Positions 8,161-15,757 of a stretch of DNA of 33,742 nt are shown one piece after another. The translations under genes were made by a program, and so were the position numbers. Position 1 is the stretch's first letter, and every line of letters begins with the position of its first letter. The stretch covers positions 1-33,742 of the forward strand of contig DATKLL010000179.1 of assembly GCA_035542475.1 (NCBI GenBank), written 5' to 3'. Under the pieces are notes generated by a model, which saw only the letters and a program-made list of their open reading frames with translations, had not been told where the DNA came from and did not search any database. The stretch comes from DATKLL01 sp035542475 (lineage in GTDB: Bacteria; Desulfobacterota; Syntrophia; Syntrophales; UBA2185).

Positions 8161-9582
8161 ATGTCTCAAGATTATATGGATGGAAGTAGACCGAGGGAAG
8201 AATGTGGCGTGTTTGCTGTCTACGGAAACGAGGAAGCAGCCCGCATCACGTTTTTCGGACTCTTTGCTCTCCAGCATCGGGGACAGGAGAGTGCAGGAAT
8301 TAATACAGCGGATGGATGTCAGGTATGGGGGCATAAGGGCATGGGTCTGGCGTCTGAAGTCTTCCATGAAGATATCCTCTCCAAACTTCCGGGGCATCTA
8401 GCAATCGGGCATGTTCGCTATTCGACAACCGGGTCTTCCGTTCTTTCCAATGCCCAACCCTTTTTAGTGCATCATGGCGATGAATATTATGCCCTGGGCC
8501 ATAACGGTAACCTCATTAATGCCAGGGAATTACGATCCGAACTTGAAGACAGGGGCTCCATCTTCCAGTCAACAATGGATAGCGAGGTGGTTATTCACCT
8601 GATGGCCAAACACTTAAAAAACGGGATAGATGAGGCCATAACAAAAGCCCTCGCCCAGGTTCAGGGTTCTTATAGTATTGTAATGCTGACTAAAGACAAA
8701 GTCATTGCCGCGCGTGATCCGCGTGGTTTCCGTCCACTATGTCTCGGAGAGCTTAACGGCGGATGGGTCATTGCTTCCGAGACCTGCGCATTCGACCTTA
8801 TAGGCGCCAAATACCTGCGTGATGTAAAGCCTGGCGAGATCCTGATAATCGACCATGATGGCCTAAGAAGTCTTACTCCTTTTCCTCTCGTGAAATATGC
8901 ACACTGCATCTTTGAACTGATATATTTCGCGCGGCCAGACAGCCAAATCTTCGGACAAAATGTGTATATGTGCCGGAAACGGCTCGGACACAGTTTGGCA
9001 AGGGAATACAGGCCGAACGTGGATATAGTTATGCCGTTTCCCGATTCCGGCACATATGCCGCTCTGGGTTATGCGGAAGAAAGCGGCATCCCCTTTGAAA
9101 TGGGCATGATCCGTAATCATTACGTGGGACGTACCTTCATTCAGCCGTCCCAACCTATGAGGGACTTTGGTGTAAGGGTAAAGCTGAACCCTGTACGCCC
9201 GTTGCTTTCCGGGAAGCGAGTCCTGATTGTGGAGGATTCCATCATCAGGGGAACAACAAGCCGTAACCGTGTCCGTAATCTCCGGGAGAGTGGTGTCAGG
9301 GAAATTCACATGGTTGTGAGCTGTCCGCCAACACGTCATCCATGCCCCTATGGAATTGATTTTTCATCTAAAGGTGAGCTCATCGCCGCACAGAGAGAAT
9401 ATGTTGATGCTGTTCGTCAGTTTATAGGCCTGGACGGTTTACATTACCTCTCTCTAAAAGGTATGGTCGAAGCGACAGGCATGGATTGCGAAGGTTTCTG
9501 CCTTGCCTGTTATACGGGTGATTACCCACTACAACCTCCGGTAGATTTCGGGAAGTTCTGTTTAGAAACAGTGCAAACATAA
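8161..9582 (+). CDS. purF: Amidophosphoribosyltransferase, Fe-S type
   Basis: PurF catalyses the first committed step of purine synthesis, moving glutamine nitrogen to PRPP. The 473-residue protein begins with a short propeptide followed by ECGVFAVYG, where Cys15 becomes the N-terminal nucleophile after cleavage. The C-terminal phosphoribosyltransferase domain has the PRPP loop VLIVEDSIIRGTTSRN. Cys249, Cys395 and the FCLACYTG pair (Cys447, Cys450) sit where the Bacillus-type enzyme binds a 4Fe-4S cluster, so this is probably the oxygen-sensitive Fe-S form, as suits an anaerobe. A GGAGG-like ribosome-binding site fills the 16-base gap after carB, and the gene closes the nucleotide operon. The next gene is convergent. 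Confidence 0.96.
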   Translation: MSQDYMDGSRPREECGVFAVYGNEEAARITFFGLFALQHRGQESAGINTADGCQVWGHKGMGLASEVFHEDILSKLPGHLAIGHVRYSTTGSSVLSNAQPFLVHHGDEYYALGHNGNLINARELRSELEDRGSIFQSTMDSEVVIHLMAKHLKNGIDEAITKALAQVQGSYSIVMLTKDKVIAARDPRGFRPLCLGELNGGWVIASETCAFDLIGAKYLRDVKPGEILIIDHDGLRSLTPFPLVKYAHCIFELIYFARPDSQIFGQNVYMCRKRLGHSLAREYRPNVDIVMPFPDSGTYAALGYAEESGIPFEMGMIRNHYVGRTFIQPSQPMRDFGVRVKLNPVRPLLSGKRVLIVEDSIIRGTTSRNRVRNLRESGVREIHMVVSCPPTRHPCPYGIDFSSKGELIAAQREYVDAVRQFIGLDGLHYLSLKGMVEATGMDCEGFCLACYTGDYPLQPPVDFGKFCLETVQT

Positions 9583-9663
9583 TCACATTCCCATCAGATG
9601 GTTGTTTGCATATAGAAGAGTAAGGCATCCTGAATACCTTATTCCAATCTCCTCCGCACTGCA

Positions 9664-10767
9664 TCAAGGCAAATAATTTTCTTCGTCGAGCGACTGTACC
9701 GGCATGGTGAAGTAGCGATGAAATGAAGAAGGTAGTAGTTTGTAGTCCGCCGCGAGGGCCTCAGACGGGAAGGGCCGGGAGTTTTTCGTATTCCAGAAGA
9801 GCAATGGTTCGCCGTCGCCGTTTCGCGCATCTTCTAAAAATGCCGCGCAGGCCTTGCCTGTATAGGTACCATCAAGGACAATCCCGTCGCTTTCCCGGAG
9901 AAGTTTCATAGCTGCCATGGCCTCTGGGGTGTACATGCCGTATTTGTCTCCAAAGTATCCATGATAAATGGTAATATCATCCGGCTCTACATTGCATAAT
10001 GGTAAGGATGGGTCAAGTTCCCGAACCAGTTCATTGGTTTGGTGAAAAAGGACTAGGTATTTGTCAATATCGGCCACATATGTGGGTACCACACGCGCAG
10101 CATACAGATGTGTCTTTATCCCTGCTGCCTTTAATCCAAGAAGCAATCCGGCTGTTGTTCCCATGGTTCCCAAGGCAAGGTAGATGCGGGAAGGAACGGG
10201 GAGTTTGCCTGCGTCGATCTGATCGGCCAGTTCGAAGCCGGCATTGACATAGCCAATCGCTCCCACCGATGAAGATCCACCGAGTGGTATGACATAGGGC
10301 ACTCTTCCATCAAAAATCTCATACCATTTAACTACCTCTTTAAATGCCTGCAGGTGCTCCTCGTAGGAATCGTGGTGAAAAAGCTTGGCCCCGCTATATA
10401 GATCCATGAGCAGGTTGTCCATCACCGCATGGGAGTTAGGCTGTTGGTAGAGCATTAGTACCGCCTTTAGCCCCGCCTGTTGTGCGTATAGTGCTGTAGC
10501 TAGGGCGTGATTTGAACCGGCCCCGCCCGATGTGATAACCCTCCCTGCACCATTTTTCAATGCATCTGCCAGTAGAAACTCCAACTTTCGTACTTTGTTA
10601 CCGCCATATGCTCGGCTGCTTAGGTCATCCCTCTTGATGTATAGATTATCTCTGTCTAAACGGTGGCAGAGACCCGAAAGTTTCTCCACCGGCGTTGGGA
10701 ATTCACCGAACACAAGCCGAGGCAGTCTCTCGGCAAGGCGTGGATATCGTTCAAACAAGGTTATCAT
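9664..10767 (-). CDS. PLP-dependent D-cysteine desulfhydrase / ACC deaminase family enzyme
   Basis: This is a fold-type II pyridoxal-phosphate enzyme of the 1-aminocyclopropane-1-carboxylate deaminase/D-cysteine desulfhydrase family. These enzymes release ammonia, with a keto acid or H2S, from small amino acids. From the chosen start it has 367 residues. The PLP lysine is Lys58 in AYGGNKVRKLEF, and the following SGGAGSNHALA segment is the phosphate/substrate loop. A glycine-rich cofactor loop near ALGTMGTTAG is also visible. An upstream in-frame ATG (10800) would overlap the preceding gene by 37 bases. The ATG at 10767 overlaps its stop in an ATGA tetranucleotide and is preferred, so the gene is probably translated by coupling to the upstream peptidase. 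Substrate cannot be told from sequence. Confidence 0.85.
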   Translation of the reverse strand: MITLFERYPRLAERLPRLVFGEFPTPVEKLSGLCHRLDRDNLYIKRDDLSSRAYGGNKVRKLEFLLADALKNGAGRVITSGGAGSNHALATALYAQQAGLKAVLMLYQQPNSHAVMDNLLMDLYSGAKLFHHDSYEEHLQAFKEVVKWYEIFDGRVPYVIPLGGSSSVGAIGYVNAGFELADQIDAGKLPVPSRIYLALGTMGTTAGLLLGLKAAGIKTHLYAARVVPTYVADIDKYLVLFHQTNELVRELDPSLPLCNVEPDDITIYHGYFGDKYGMYTPEAMAAMKLLRESDGIVLDGTYTGKACAAFLEDARNGDGEPLLFWNTKNSRPFPSEALAADYKLLPSSFHRYFTMPVQSLDEENYLP

Positions 10768-11570
10768 GCTATCATCAGTTCTCCGCGGCGGATCGTCCAA
10801 AAATCATCTGAGAGATTTCTGTCCGCAAGATATTTGTAAGGCATGGTAAAATAGCCCTTAATTCCCCATGACGTTCCCCAAGAATTGCGTACAATGAATC
10901 GCTGCCGGGAATCGTTATAGCCAACGGCCATTACCGCATGTCCCCCCAGCACCTTTTCACTGGGTTGTGGCATGTTCACTATGCCGGTACGCGCCACCTC
11001 CTGAGATTCAAAACTCTCATACACTGTGAAGCCGAAGACAAACGGGAACCCTTCGGCTAGGCATGCGCGCATCTCATCCAGTGTCAGAATGCGGTGATAA
11101 GATACTATTTGGTGCTTCAATGCTTCTTTATAGCATGCCACGCTGGGTTTTACCGCAAATTTGCTAATCTTATAAGGCCAATTCTTCTCCGAACACACGC
11201 CCTGTTTGGCGAGAGTCTTAATGCCGTCACGGATCATAGCCCCGGAGTCTGATTTGATATTATGCTCGATGGCACGCTCATTATAGTAAATAAAGAGCCT
11301 GCTGAAATCCATAAAGGGGACATTATCTTTACGTTCCAGAAATTCCAATGCTCCTGCAAGGGCATTTGCTGTGCAACTGCCCAACTGTCCCTGGTCTTCG
11401 ATCTTGGAACAAAGCCCTCTCAGGTCTACGGAAGGGGGCATCTTTGCAGGTATACGGAGTATGGCGCTAAGAAGATAGTCACGTTGATCTGGCATATCAG
11501 GTACCCAGCCATAGCCAGGTTTCTTAATTTTATTCTTCTTTGACTCAGATACTCCTTTTTTTACAGCCAT
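10764..11570 (-). CDS. Papain-like (C1A) cysteine peptidase
   Basis: The 268-residue protein has a complete C1 peptidase triad. Gln61 and Cys66 lie in QGQLGSCTANA, His211 in GGHAVMAVGYND, and Asn229 in RNSWGTSWGIKGYF. A GYGWVPDMPDQRDY stretch precedes the catalytic domain, as in bacterial C1A-like proteins. There is no signal peptide and no long inhibitory propeptide, only a basic N-terminus, so the enzyme looks cytoplasmic unless exported by another route. A very strong ribosome-binding site (AAAGGAGG) precedes the ATG. The gene is first in a two-gene operon whose second member is a D-cysteine desulfhydrase-like PLP enzyme. This could suggest peptide or thiol amino acid breakdown, but that is inference. 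Confidence 0.87.
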   Translation of the reverse strand: MAVKKGVSESKKNKIKKPGYGWVPDMPDQRDYLLSAILRIPAKMPPSVDLRGLCSKIEDQGQLGSCTANALAGALEFLERKDNVPFMDFSRLFIYYNERAIEHNIKSDSGAMIRDGIKTLAKQGVCSEKNWPYKISKFAVKPSVACYKEALKHQIVSYHRILTLDEMRACLAEGFPFVFGFTVYESFESQEVARTGIVNMPQPSEKVLGGHAVMAVGYNDSRQRFIVRNSWGTSWGIKGYFTMPYKYLADRNLSDDFWTIRRGELMIA

Positions 11571-11799
11571 AGTGAACCTCCTTTTGAATGCAAATTCATG
11601 ATTATAAAAACAACCAGTACTGTAGATATCCTGTGCATATATAATAATGTACTCAGAATTCTCGATGATTAACCGATATGCTTAGCAACTTTATAGTGTT
11701 TTCCTAAAAGTGCAATACTGGAAAATTACAATCATAATACAAGCATAAAGCCCGTATTTTAAGGAAATAACAGGGATGGATTATCTTTAAATAGGTGGG

Positions 11800-12651
11800 T
11801 TATGTTAACTCTCCCATATATTCAACAATAGAATTTATTGCTTCTGCTGCGCCTAACGATAAAGAAATATCATTCTCACACGGAATTCTGTAATCATGAG
11901 GATTTATTCTTATCAAAGTCGCGTTATGGGTCCTTGCCAAGTGTTCCGATAGGTTGCGAACGGTTGAGACCGCCTTTCCCGCACCGATTTCAATTATTGC
12001 GATGTGCAAGCCACTGCTGGACACATCCTGGAGCCAGCTGGCTAGTCTACCACTCTGAAGATCTGCTCGTTTTGTATTCCACGACCAGTCACCAAACATG
12101 AGAATATTAGGCCGAGCGATACTACCGCACTTTCTACATCGGGGAAGCGGGTCCAATGCTTCAAATGCTTCTTCATCAACAATAACATCTATTTCGTTCG
12201 CGTCCCAGATATCATTGCTGCATGGCTGAGCGCACTGAAAGTGATGGATGGATCCATGACATTCCTCTATCCGGCTATCGTCGTATCCTGCCTTCTGAAA
12301 TTGTCCGTCCACATTGGATGTAAACACAAAATATCCGCCTGGTTTTTGTCGTGCTATTTCAAGCAATTGTGAAAACCCGGTATGGGGTACAGTCTTTCTG
12401 TAGAGGTTCAGACGGTGTCCATAAAACGCCCATGCCAGCTTAGGATTGCGATGAAACCAAAGAGGATTTGCCATATCTGCAAACGATTTGCCCAGTTTCG
12501 CTATGGGTGGATATGCTTTCCAGAATCCTTCATTGCCCCTGAAGTCCGGTAGCCCTGAATCAACACCAATACCGGCTCCTGCAGATACCAGAAGCGCATC
12601 GACACTTCTAACTACTAGGGCAGCATTTAACAAATTTATTCTCATTGTCAT
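11800..12651 (-). CDS. Sir2-family NAD-dependent protein deacylase (sirtuin)
   Basis: Sirtuins remove acyl groups from lysines using NAD and sometimes act as NAD hydrolases. The 283-residue product has the NAD-binding GAGIGVDSGLPDFRG (residues 25-39), TSNVDGQFQKAG (111-122) and the catalytic His132 in ECHGS. The structural zinc site is visible as Cys140, Cys144, Cys172 and Cys175, the first pair spaced CxxxC instead of the common CxxC. The GAGIS serine is replaced by Gly, and the normal TQN is TSN, so this is a divergent member. The ribosome-binding site is weak and the first two Met codons (12651, 12645) are both possible. It lies between the peptidase operon and a terminator-flanked small secreted protein and looks monocistronic. 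Confidence 0.85.
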   Translation of the reverse strand: MTMRINLLNAALVVRSVDALLVSAGAGIGVDSGLPDFRGNEGFWKAYPPIAKLGKSFADMANPLWFHRNPKLAWAFYGHRLNLYRKTVPHTGFSQLLEIARQKPGGYFVFTSNVDGQFQKAGYDDSRIEECHGSIHHFQCAQPCSNDIWDANEIDVIVDEEAFEALDPLPRCRKCGSIARPNILMFGDWSWNTKRADLQSGRLASWLQDVSSSGLHIAIIEIGAGKAVSTVRNLSEHLARTHNATLIRINPHDYRIPCENDISLSLGAAEAINSIVEYMGELT

Positions 12652-12708
12652 CGGCCAAAAGAGATTGGCAACATAGAATTTAGGTTGAATTAGCTATGAT
12701 CAGAAAAC

Positions 12709-12736
12709 AAAAGGGGCTCTTCTCAGAGCCCCTTTT
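12709..12736 (-). terminator. Strong intrinsic terminator after the Lys/Glu-rich gene
   Basis: A perfect 12-bp stem (AAAAGGGGCTCT, 12709-12720; AGAGCCCCTTTT, 12725-12736) with a 4-base loop. Read on the minus strand it ends in a T-rich run (TTTTGTTTTC). It lies 37 bases downstream of the minus-strand small secreted gene and should insulate the sirtuin gene from it. Confidence 0.9.
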
Positions 12737-12772
12737 GAATAACTTCTTATACGAAGACAAGGATAAAGCAAG

Positions 12773-13000
12773 TTATTTCTTCATTTCTTCCTTCTTCATT
12801 TCTTCCTTCTTCTCTTCCTTCTTCTCAGCCTTTTTTGCCTTCTTTGCCTTCTTTACCTTCTTCTTCTCTTCCTTAGCCGGCTTCTTCTCTTCCATCTTCT
12901 TCTCTTCCTTTGGTGCCGCCGCCGGAGCCTGCGCGAAGCACAGACCTGTCATAGAAAGTGCAAAGAGAATAGAAATAATAATTGACATCAGTTTCTTCAT
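12773..13000 (-). CDS. Small secreted Lys/Glu-rich protein
   Basis: A 75-residue protein with a clear Sec signal peptide (about residues 1-23, hydrophobic core SIIISILFALSMTG, cleavage probably near CFA-QA). The mature part is Ala/Pro-rich and then almost entirely Lys and Glu (KKAKKAKKAEKK, KKEEMKKEEMKK). The mature part should be an extended or helical, highly charged peptide in the periplasm or outside the cell; no function is assigned. The ribosome-binding site AAGGAGGTG is strong and the gene has its own terminator, suggesting high expression. At DNA level the C-terminus contains a 15-base direct repeat (12780-12794, 12795-12809) that could expand or contract. Confidence 0.8.
   Translation of the reverse strand: MKKLMSIIISILFALSMTGLCFAQAPAAAPKEEKKMEEKKPAKEEKKKVKKAKKAKKAEKKEEKKEEMKKEEMKK
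12780..12809. repeat. Tandem 15-base repeat in a coding region
   Basis: Two exact adjacent copies of TTCATTTCTTCCTTC encode the KKEEM repeat of the Lys/Glu-rich secreted protein on the minus strand. The wider tract to about 12900 is low-complexity TTC/TTT-rich DNA. Confidence 0.85.
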
Positions 13001-13135
13001 TCATTTCACCTCCTTTCGATTAGTTTTCCTGTAATTTAGCAAGATCTATTCCACAATAAAAATAAATAAAAACTATTAGTGATAATAATGAGTTGCTAAA
13101 AACTAGCATAGAATACGTGCCCTTCATTGAGGAAG

Positions 13136-13158
13136 TATTCCCCTTCCTTTGGGGAATA
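13136..13158. other. Perfect inverted repeat in the intergenic region
   Basis: TATTCCCC (13136-13143) and GGGGAATA (13151-13158) form an 8-bp stem around a 7-base spacer. It lies upstream of the Lys/Glu-rich gene (start 13000, minus strand) and downstream of the nitroreductase remnant. It could be an operator or a weak terminator; no T-run adjoins it. Confidence 0.35.
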
Positions 13159-13224
13159 ATTCCCTAACGTGAAAGTGCTTTGCATGTTTGTCATGACCAC
13201 TTGTTGGGATGAATTCTTGAGGAA

Positions 13225-13344
13225 TCAAAATCGAATTGCAGGGGGCTCATCTTCCGCAGGATAACCGACGGGAATAACAGCGAGAGGTTTATTTGCATAT
13301 TGACAAATACTCCCTCATGAAAGAATAGCTTTTATTGCATCCAT
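13225..13344 (-). pseudogene. Internally deleted nitroreductase remnant
   Basis: Forty codons in one frame read MDAIKAILS, a TGA stop, then a 29-residue segment ending in PLAVIPVGYPAEDEPPAIRF and a stop. The first nine residues match the usual start of nitroreductase-family flavoproteins (normally followed by RRSIRKY). The second part matches the family C-terminus (AVIPVGYPAEE). Nearly all of the roughly 170-residue flavin domain between them is gone, so this is a relic and not a working gene. It accounts for most of the otherwise gene-free stretch 13001-13376; nothing else convincing was seen there apart from the inverted repeat at 13136. Confidence 0.65.
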
Positions 13345-13376
13345 TTCAACATCTTGTTTCCCTCTGAAAAATTTTT

Positions 13377-13766
13377 CTATCGGCGGCCATTACAATCAGA
13401 TTTGCCTTTCCCGTAACTTCCTGTCTCTTCACTCTTGAGAGTGCCCCCTTCGAAGGTGAGGACGTAAATAAAATCATTTTCCCCGCAATTATAGTACCAC
13501 TTTTCAACCGGTTTCTTTTTTTCTTTTGCTAAATTGGTGCGTTTGGGATTACTGCCCTCATCTTTCTCCTTTTCGACTGTCCTGTAATGCCTGCCTTTCT
13601 TAACCTTCACCTTTTCCTTCGTGGTAGGTTTGCCGCATTCCAGAAGGACTTTAGTCTTTGAGTCTCCCACACTGACGAACCCGTCACCACATCTGAAGGC
13701 AAAACAATCAATATTTCCTGAAATGAAGCATGCAACGATCAACATCAAAATTATTTTTTTTGCCAT
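13377..13766 (-). CDS. DUF2845 exported small protein
   Basis: A 129-residue protein with a Sec signal peptide (KKIILMLIVACFISG) followed by the hallmark of DUF2845 proteins, FRCGDGFVSVGDSKTKVLLECGKPT. The middle is basic and low-complexity, then a WYYNCGENDFIYVLTFEGG beta-strand region follows, as in the family. Function is unknown; members are small exported proteins. An ATG nine bases upstream (13775) touches the AGGAGAG ribosome-binding site directly, so the ATG at 13766, with 9-base spacing, is the better start. Its four Cys residues in the mature part could form two disulfides in the periplasm. Confidence 0.75.
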   Translation of the reverse strand: MAKKIILMLIVACFISGNIDCFAFRCGDGFVSVGDSKTKVLLECGKPTTKEKVKVKKGRHYRTVEKEKDEGSNPKRTNLAKEKKKPVEKWYYNCGENDFIYVLTFEGGTLKSEETGSYGKGKSDCNGRR

Positions 13767-13912
13767 TATGATCATCTCTCCTAATTTCTGCTTTGATCAG
13801 ATTTGAAAAGAGGCATCACATAATTTGAGAGCAAGGACAGATGGTTCTCAAAACTTACTCATGCAGATGCTATCCGTCACACCGCATTTAAGTTAGAGCC
13901 TTATAATATTTA

Positions 13913-14077
13913 TCAACTTTTCCTGCTGGTCTTGGTCGTAAACAGGGATATCTGTTGTTTTACCTTCTTGCTTTTGCATTTCGGACATGTGACTTTGCCT
14001 TTATCATGTTCACTGAAACTCAGTATCAATGAAAACTCTTTTTTACAGTCTTCGCAGAGATACTCATAGGTTGGCAT
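13913..14077 (-). CDS. FmdB-family zinc-ribbon regulatory-type protein
   Basis: A 54-residue protein starting MPTYEYLCEDCKKEFSLIL, which is the signature opening of FmdB/CxxC_CxxC_SSSS zinc-ribbon proteins. The second cysteine pair is in CPKCKSKKVKQ, so one zinc ion is probably held by four Cys. The C-terminus is short and Ser/Thr/Lys-rich. FmdB-type proteins were first linked to regulation of an amidase/formamidase gene, but most have no known role. A strong GGAGGAG ribosome-binding site lies six bases before the ATG. The gene precedes the DUF2845 gene by 147 bases on the same strand. Confidence 0.85.
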   Translation of the reverse strand: MPTYEYLCEDCKKEFSLILSFSEHDKGKVTCPKCKSKKVKQQISLFTTKTSRKS

Positions 14078-14239
14078 GTTTCTACTCCTCCATTTAGGAT
14101 TATTTATATTGCTATTTTTGATTTATATTTTAATTAAATAGGATATATTGTCAAGCATTGTAGACGAAAAAATAAAAAAATTATTACACGCTGTTGATTT
14201 TTATCCTTCTCATATATTTGGAAAGGAGATCCTAAAGCT

Positions 14240-14695
14240 ATGTCCAAGATATTAATTATATATCATTCACAGACAGGGAATACGGAAAGGATGGCCAGAG
14301 CTGTCGCAGAAGGAGCCGAGATGATTGAAAGTACAGAGGTGGTCCTGAAACGAGCGCAGGATACAAACCTTGATGATCTTTTAAGTTCTGACGGATTAGC
14401 GGTCGGCACACCGGAAAACTTTGGTTACATGTCAGGCATGGTCAAGGATTTTTTTGACAGGACATTTTATCCAGCCCAGGATCAAGTTTTTAGAAAACCT
14501 TATGTTGTTTTCATTAGTGCGGGTAATGACGGTACTGGCGCTCTCAGAGCCATCGAGCGCATCGCTCAGGGCTACAAATTTAAAATGGTGTATGAACCTG
14601 TAATCTCCAGAGGGAAAGTAACTGAGGACGACCTTATCAAATGTCGTGAACTGGGCAGTACGCTTGCAGCCGGATGTCAGGCGGGAATTTATTAA
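14240..14695 (+). CDS. Flavodoxin-like / NAD(P)H-dependent FMN protein
   Basis: A 151-residue single-domain flavodoxin-fold protein. The FMN phosphate loop is IYHSQTGNTERMA (residues about 7-19). The 50s/60s-type loop includes VGTPENFGYMSGMVKDFFDRTF, similar to WrbA-like and flavodoxin-domain proteins. It should be a cytoplasmic FMN protein that carries or transfers electrons; the partner is unknown. AAGGAG upstream gives a good ribosome-binding site. The gene is isolated on the plus strand and ends 14 bases before the end of the convergent alcohol dehydrogenase gene. Confidence 0.82.
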   Translation: MSKILIIYHSQTGNTERMARAVAEGAEMIESTEVVLKRAQDTNLDDLLSSDGLAVGTPENFGYMSGMVKDFFDRTFYPAQDQVFRKPYVVFISAGNDGTGALRAIERIAQGYKFKMVYEPVISRGKVTEDDLIKCRELGSTLAAGCQAGIY

Positions 14696-14709
14696 GGGAA
14701 AGTTTAAGC

Positions 14710-15735
14710 CTACCTTTGCGGCTCAATGATAACCTTGAGAGAATCTCGCCCTTCCGCAACCAGCTGAAAACCGATCCCAGTTTTTTCCAGAGGCAATCGA
14801 TGGGTGATCATATTTTTCACAGACACACGGCCGGATCTTATAAGCTCTATAGCAATTGTTGCATCAAGAGGGCTGTTGCCATATGACGGCATCATCTTTA
14901 TTTCATTGCGCCAGAAATCATTTATGGGCACAGGCAAATCCACTCCCGGTTCCGTCGTAGCGAAGCACAGGATTGTTCCGCCGCGATCAACTGACTTCAG
15001 GGCCTGGGCGAAAGCGGTCAGTGAGCCGGCACAGACAATGACAAGATCGGCAAGTTTCCCGCTATTGATCTGCCGGACGCGTTCCGGGATGTCTTCTGCG
15101 GCGTGCATGACGGCATCCGCTCCGAATTCCCTTGCCATTTGCAGACGGTAGTCGCTGATATCAGTCGCCATAATACGTCCCGCCCCGAGACTACGGGCCA
15201 AGAGCAGATGGAGGATCCCTGATATGCCGCTCCCCAGAATGAGTATAGATTGACCCGGCTGCAGGTTCGCCACCCTTTGTCCCCGAACGACACAGGCCAG
15301 TGGTTCAATGAAAACACCTTCTTCGAAGGAAACCTCCGTCGGCAATATAAACACGCCTCGACCCACATTTAGCGCAGGGACTCTGATATATTCGGCAAAT
15401 CCACCGGGGTCGTAGTTCGTTGTGTGCAAAGTCTCACATGCCGTATGATATCCGCTGAGGCAGTAGTGACAGGTATTGCAGGGGATATGGTGGGAAACGA
15501 AAACTCTGTCACCGATTTTATAGCGCGATACTTCTACCCCTGTCTCAGTTATCTCACCTGTGATTTCATGGCCCAAAACCAATGGTGCCTTCCTGATGCG
15601 ATACCACTCCATAACATCAGAACCGCAAATGCCGCTTGCTATCACCTTTACCAGAATCTCACCGGGACCGATCTTGGGCATCGTCTTCTCTTCCAGCCTT
15701 ACGTCCCTATTATTATAGTACATCGCTACGCGCAT
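14710..15735 (-). CDS. Zinc-dependent medium-chain alcohol/polyol dehydrogenase
   Basis: A 341-residue medium-chain dehydrogenase. The catalytic zinc ligands are Cys37 (GICGSD) and His56-Glu57 (GHEITGE). The structural zinc loop has Cys86, Cys89, Cys92 and Cys100. The NAD(P)-binding Rossmann motif is ILGSGISGILH. The sequence looks most like sorbitol/threonine-type dehydrogenases; the true substrate is not evident. The start at 15735 gives the MRVAMYYNNRDVRLEE opening common in this subfamily. It lies 22 bases after the LsrF-like aldolase gene on the same strand, so the two probably act in one pathway on a sugar alcohol or hydroxyketone phosphate (inference). Confidence 0.88.
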   Translation of the reverse strand: MRVAMYYNNRDVRLEEKTMPKIGPGEILVKVIASGICGSDVMEWYRIRKAPLVLGHEITGEITETGVEVSRYKIGDRVFVSHHIPCNTCHYCLSGYHTACETLHTTNYDPGGFAEYIRVPALNVGRGVFILPTEVSFEEGVFIEPLACVVRGQRVANLQPGQSILILGSGISGILHLLLARSLGAGRIMATDISDYRLQMAREFGADAVMHAAEDIPERVRQINSGKLADLVIVCAGSLTAFAQALKSVDRGGTILCFATTEPGVDLPVPINDFWRNEIKMMPSYGNSPLDATIAIELIRSGRVSVKNMITHRLPLEKTGIGFQLVAEGRDSLKVIIEPQR

Positions 15736-15757
15736 CTTGCTTTATCGCACCATTAAA

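Noticed and set aside
9621..9641. Weak inverted repeat TAAGG/CCTTA between purF and the convergent PLP gene
   Set aside because: Only five contiguous pairs; likely chance, though termination must occur somewhere in this 81-base gap.
12696..13034. Phe/Ser-rich plus-strand frame
   Set aside because: It is the antisense of the Lys/Glu-rich secreted protein and its terminator; the minus-strand gene has a signal peptide and a ribosome-binding site.
13001..14239. CRISPR, tRNA or riboswitch in the gene-poor stretches
   Set aside because: No regularly spaced repeats, no cloverleaf with CCA-type end and no recognisable aptamer pattern were seen by eye.
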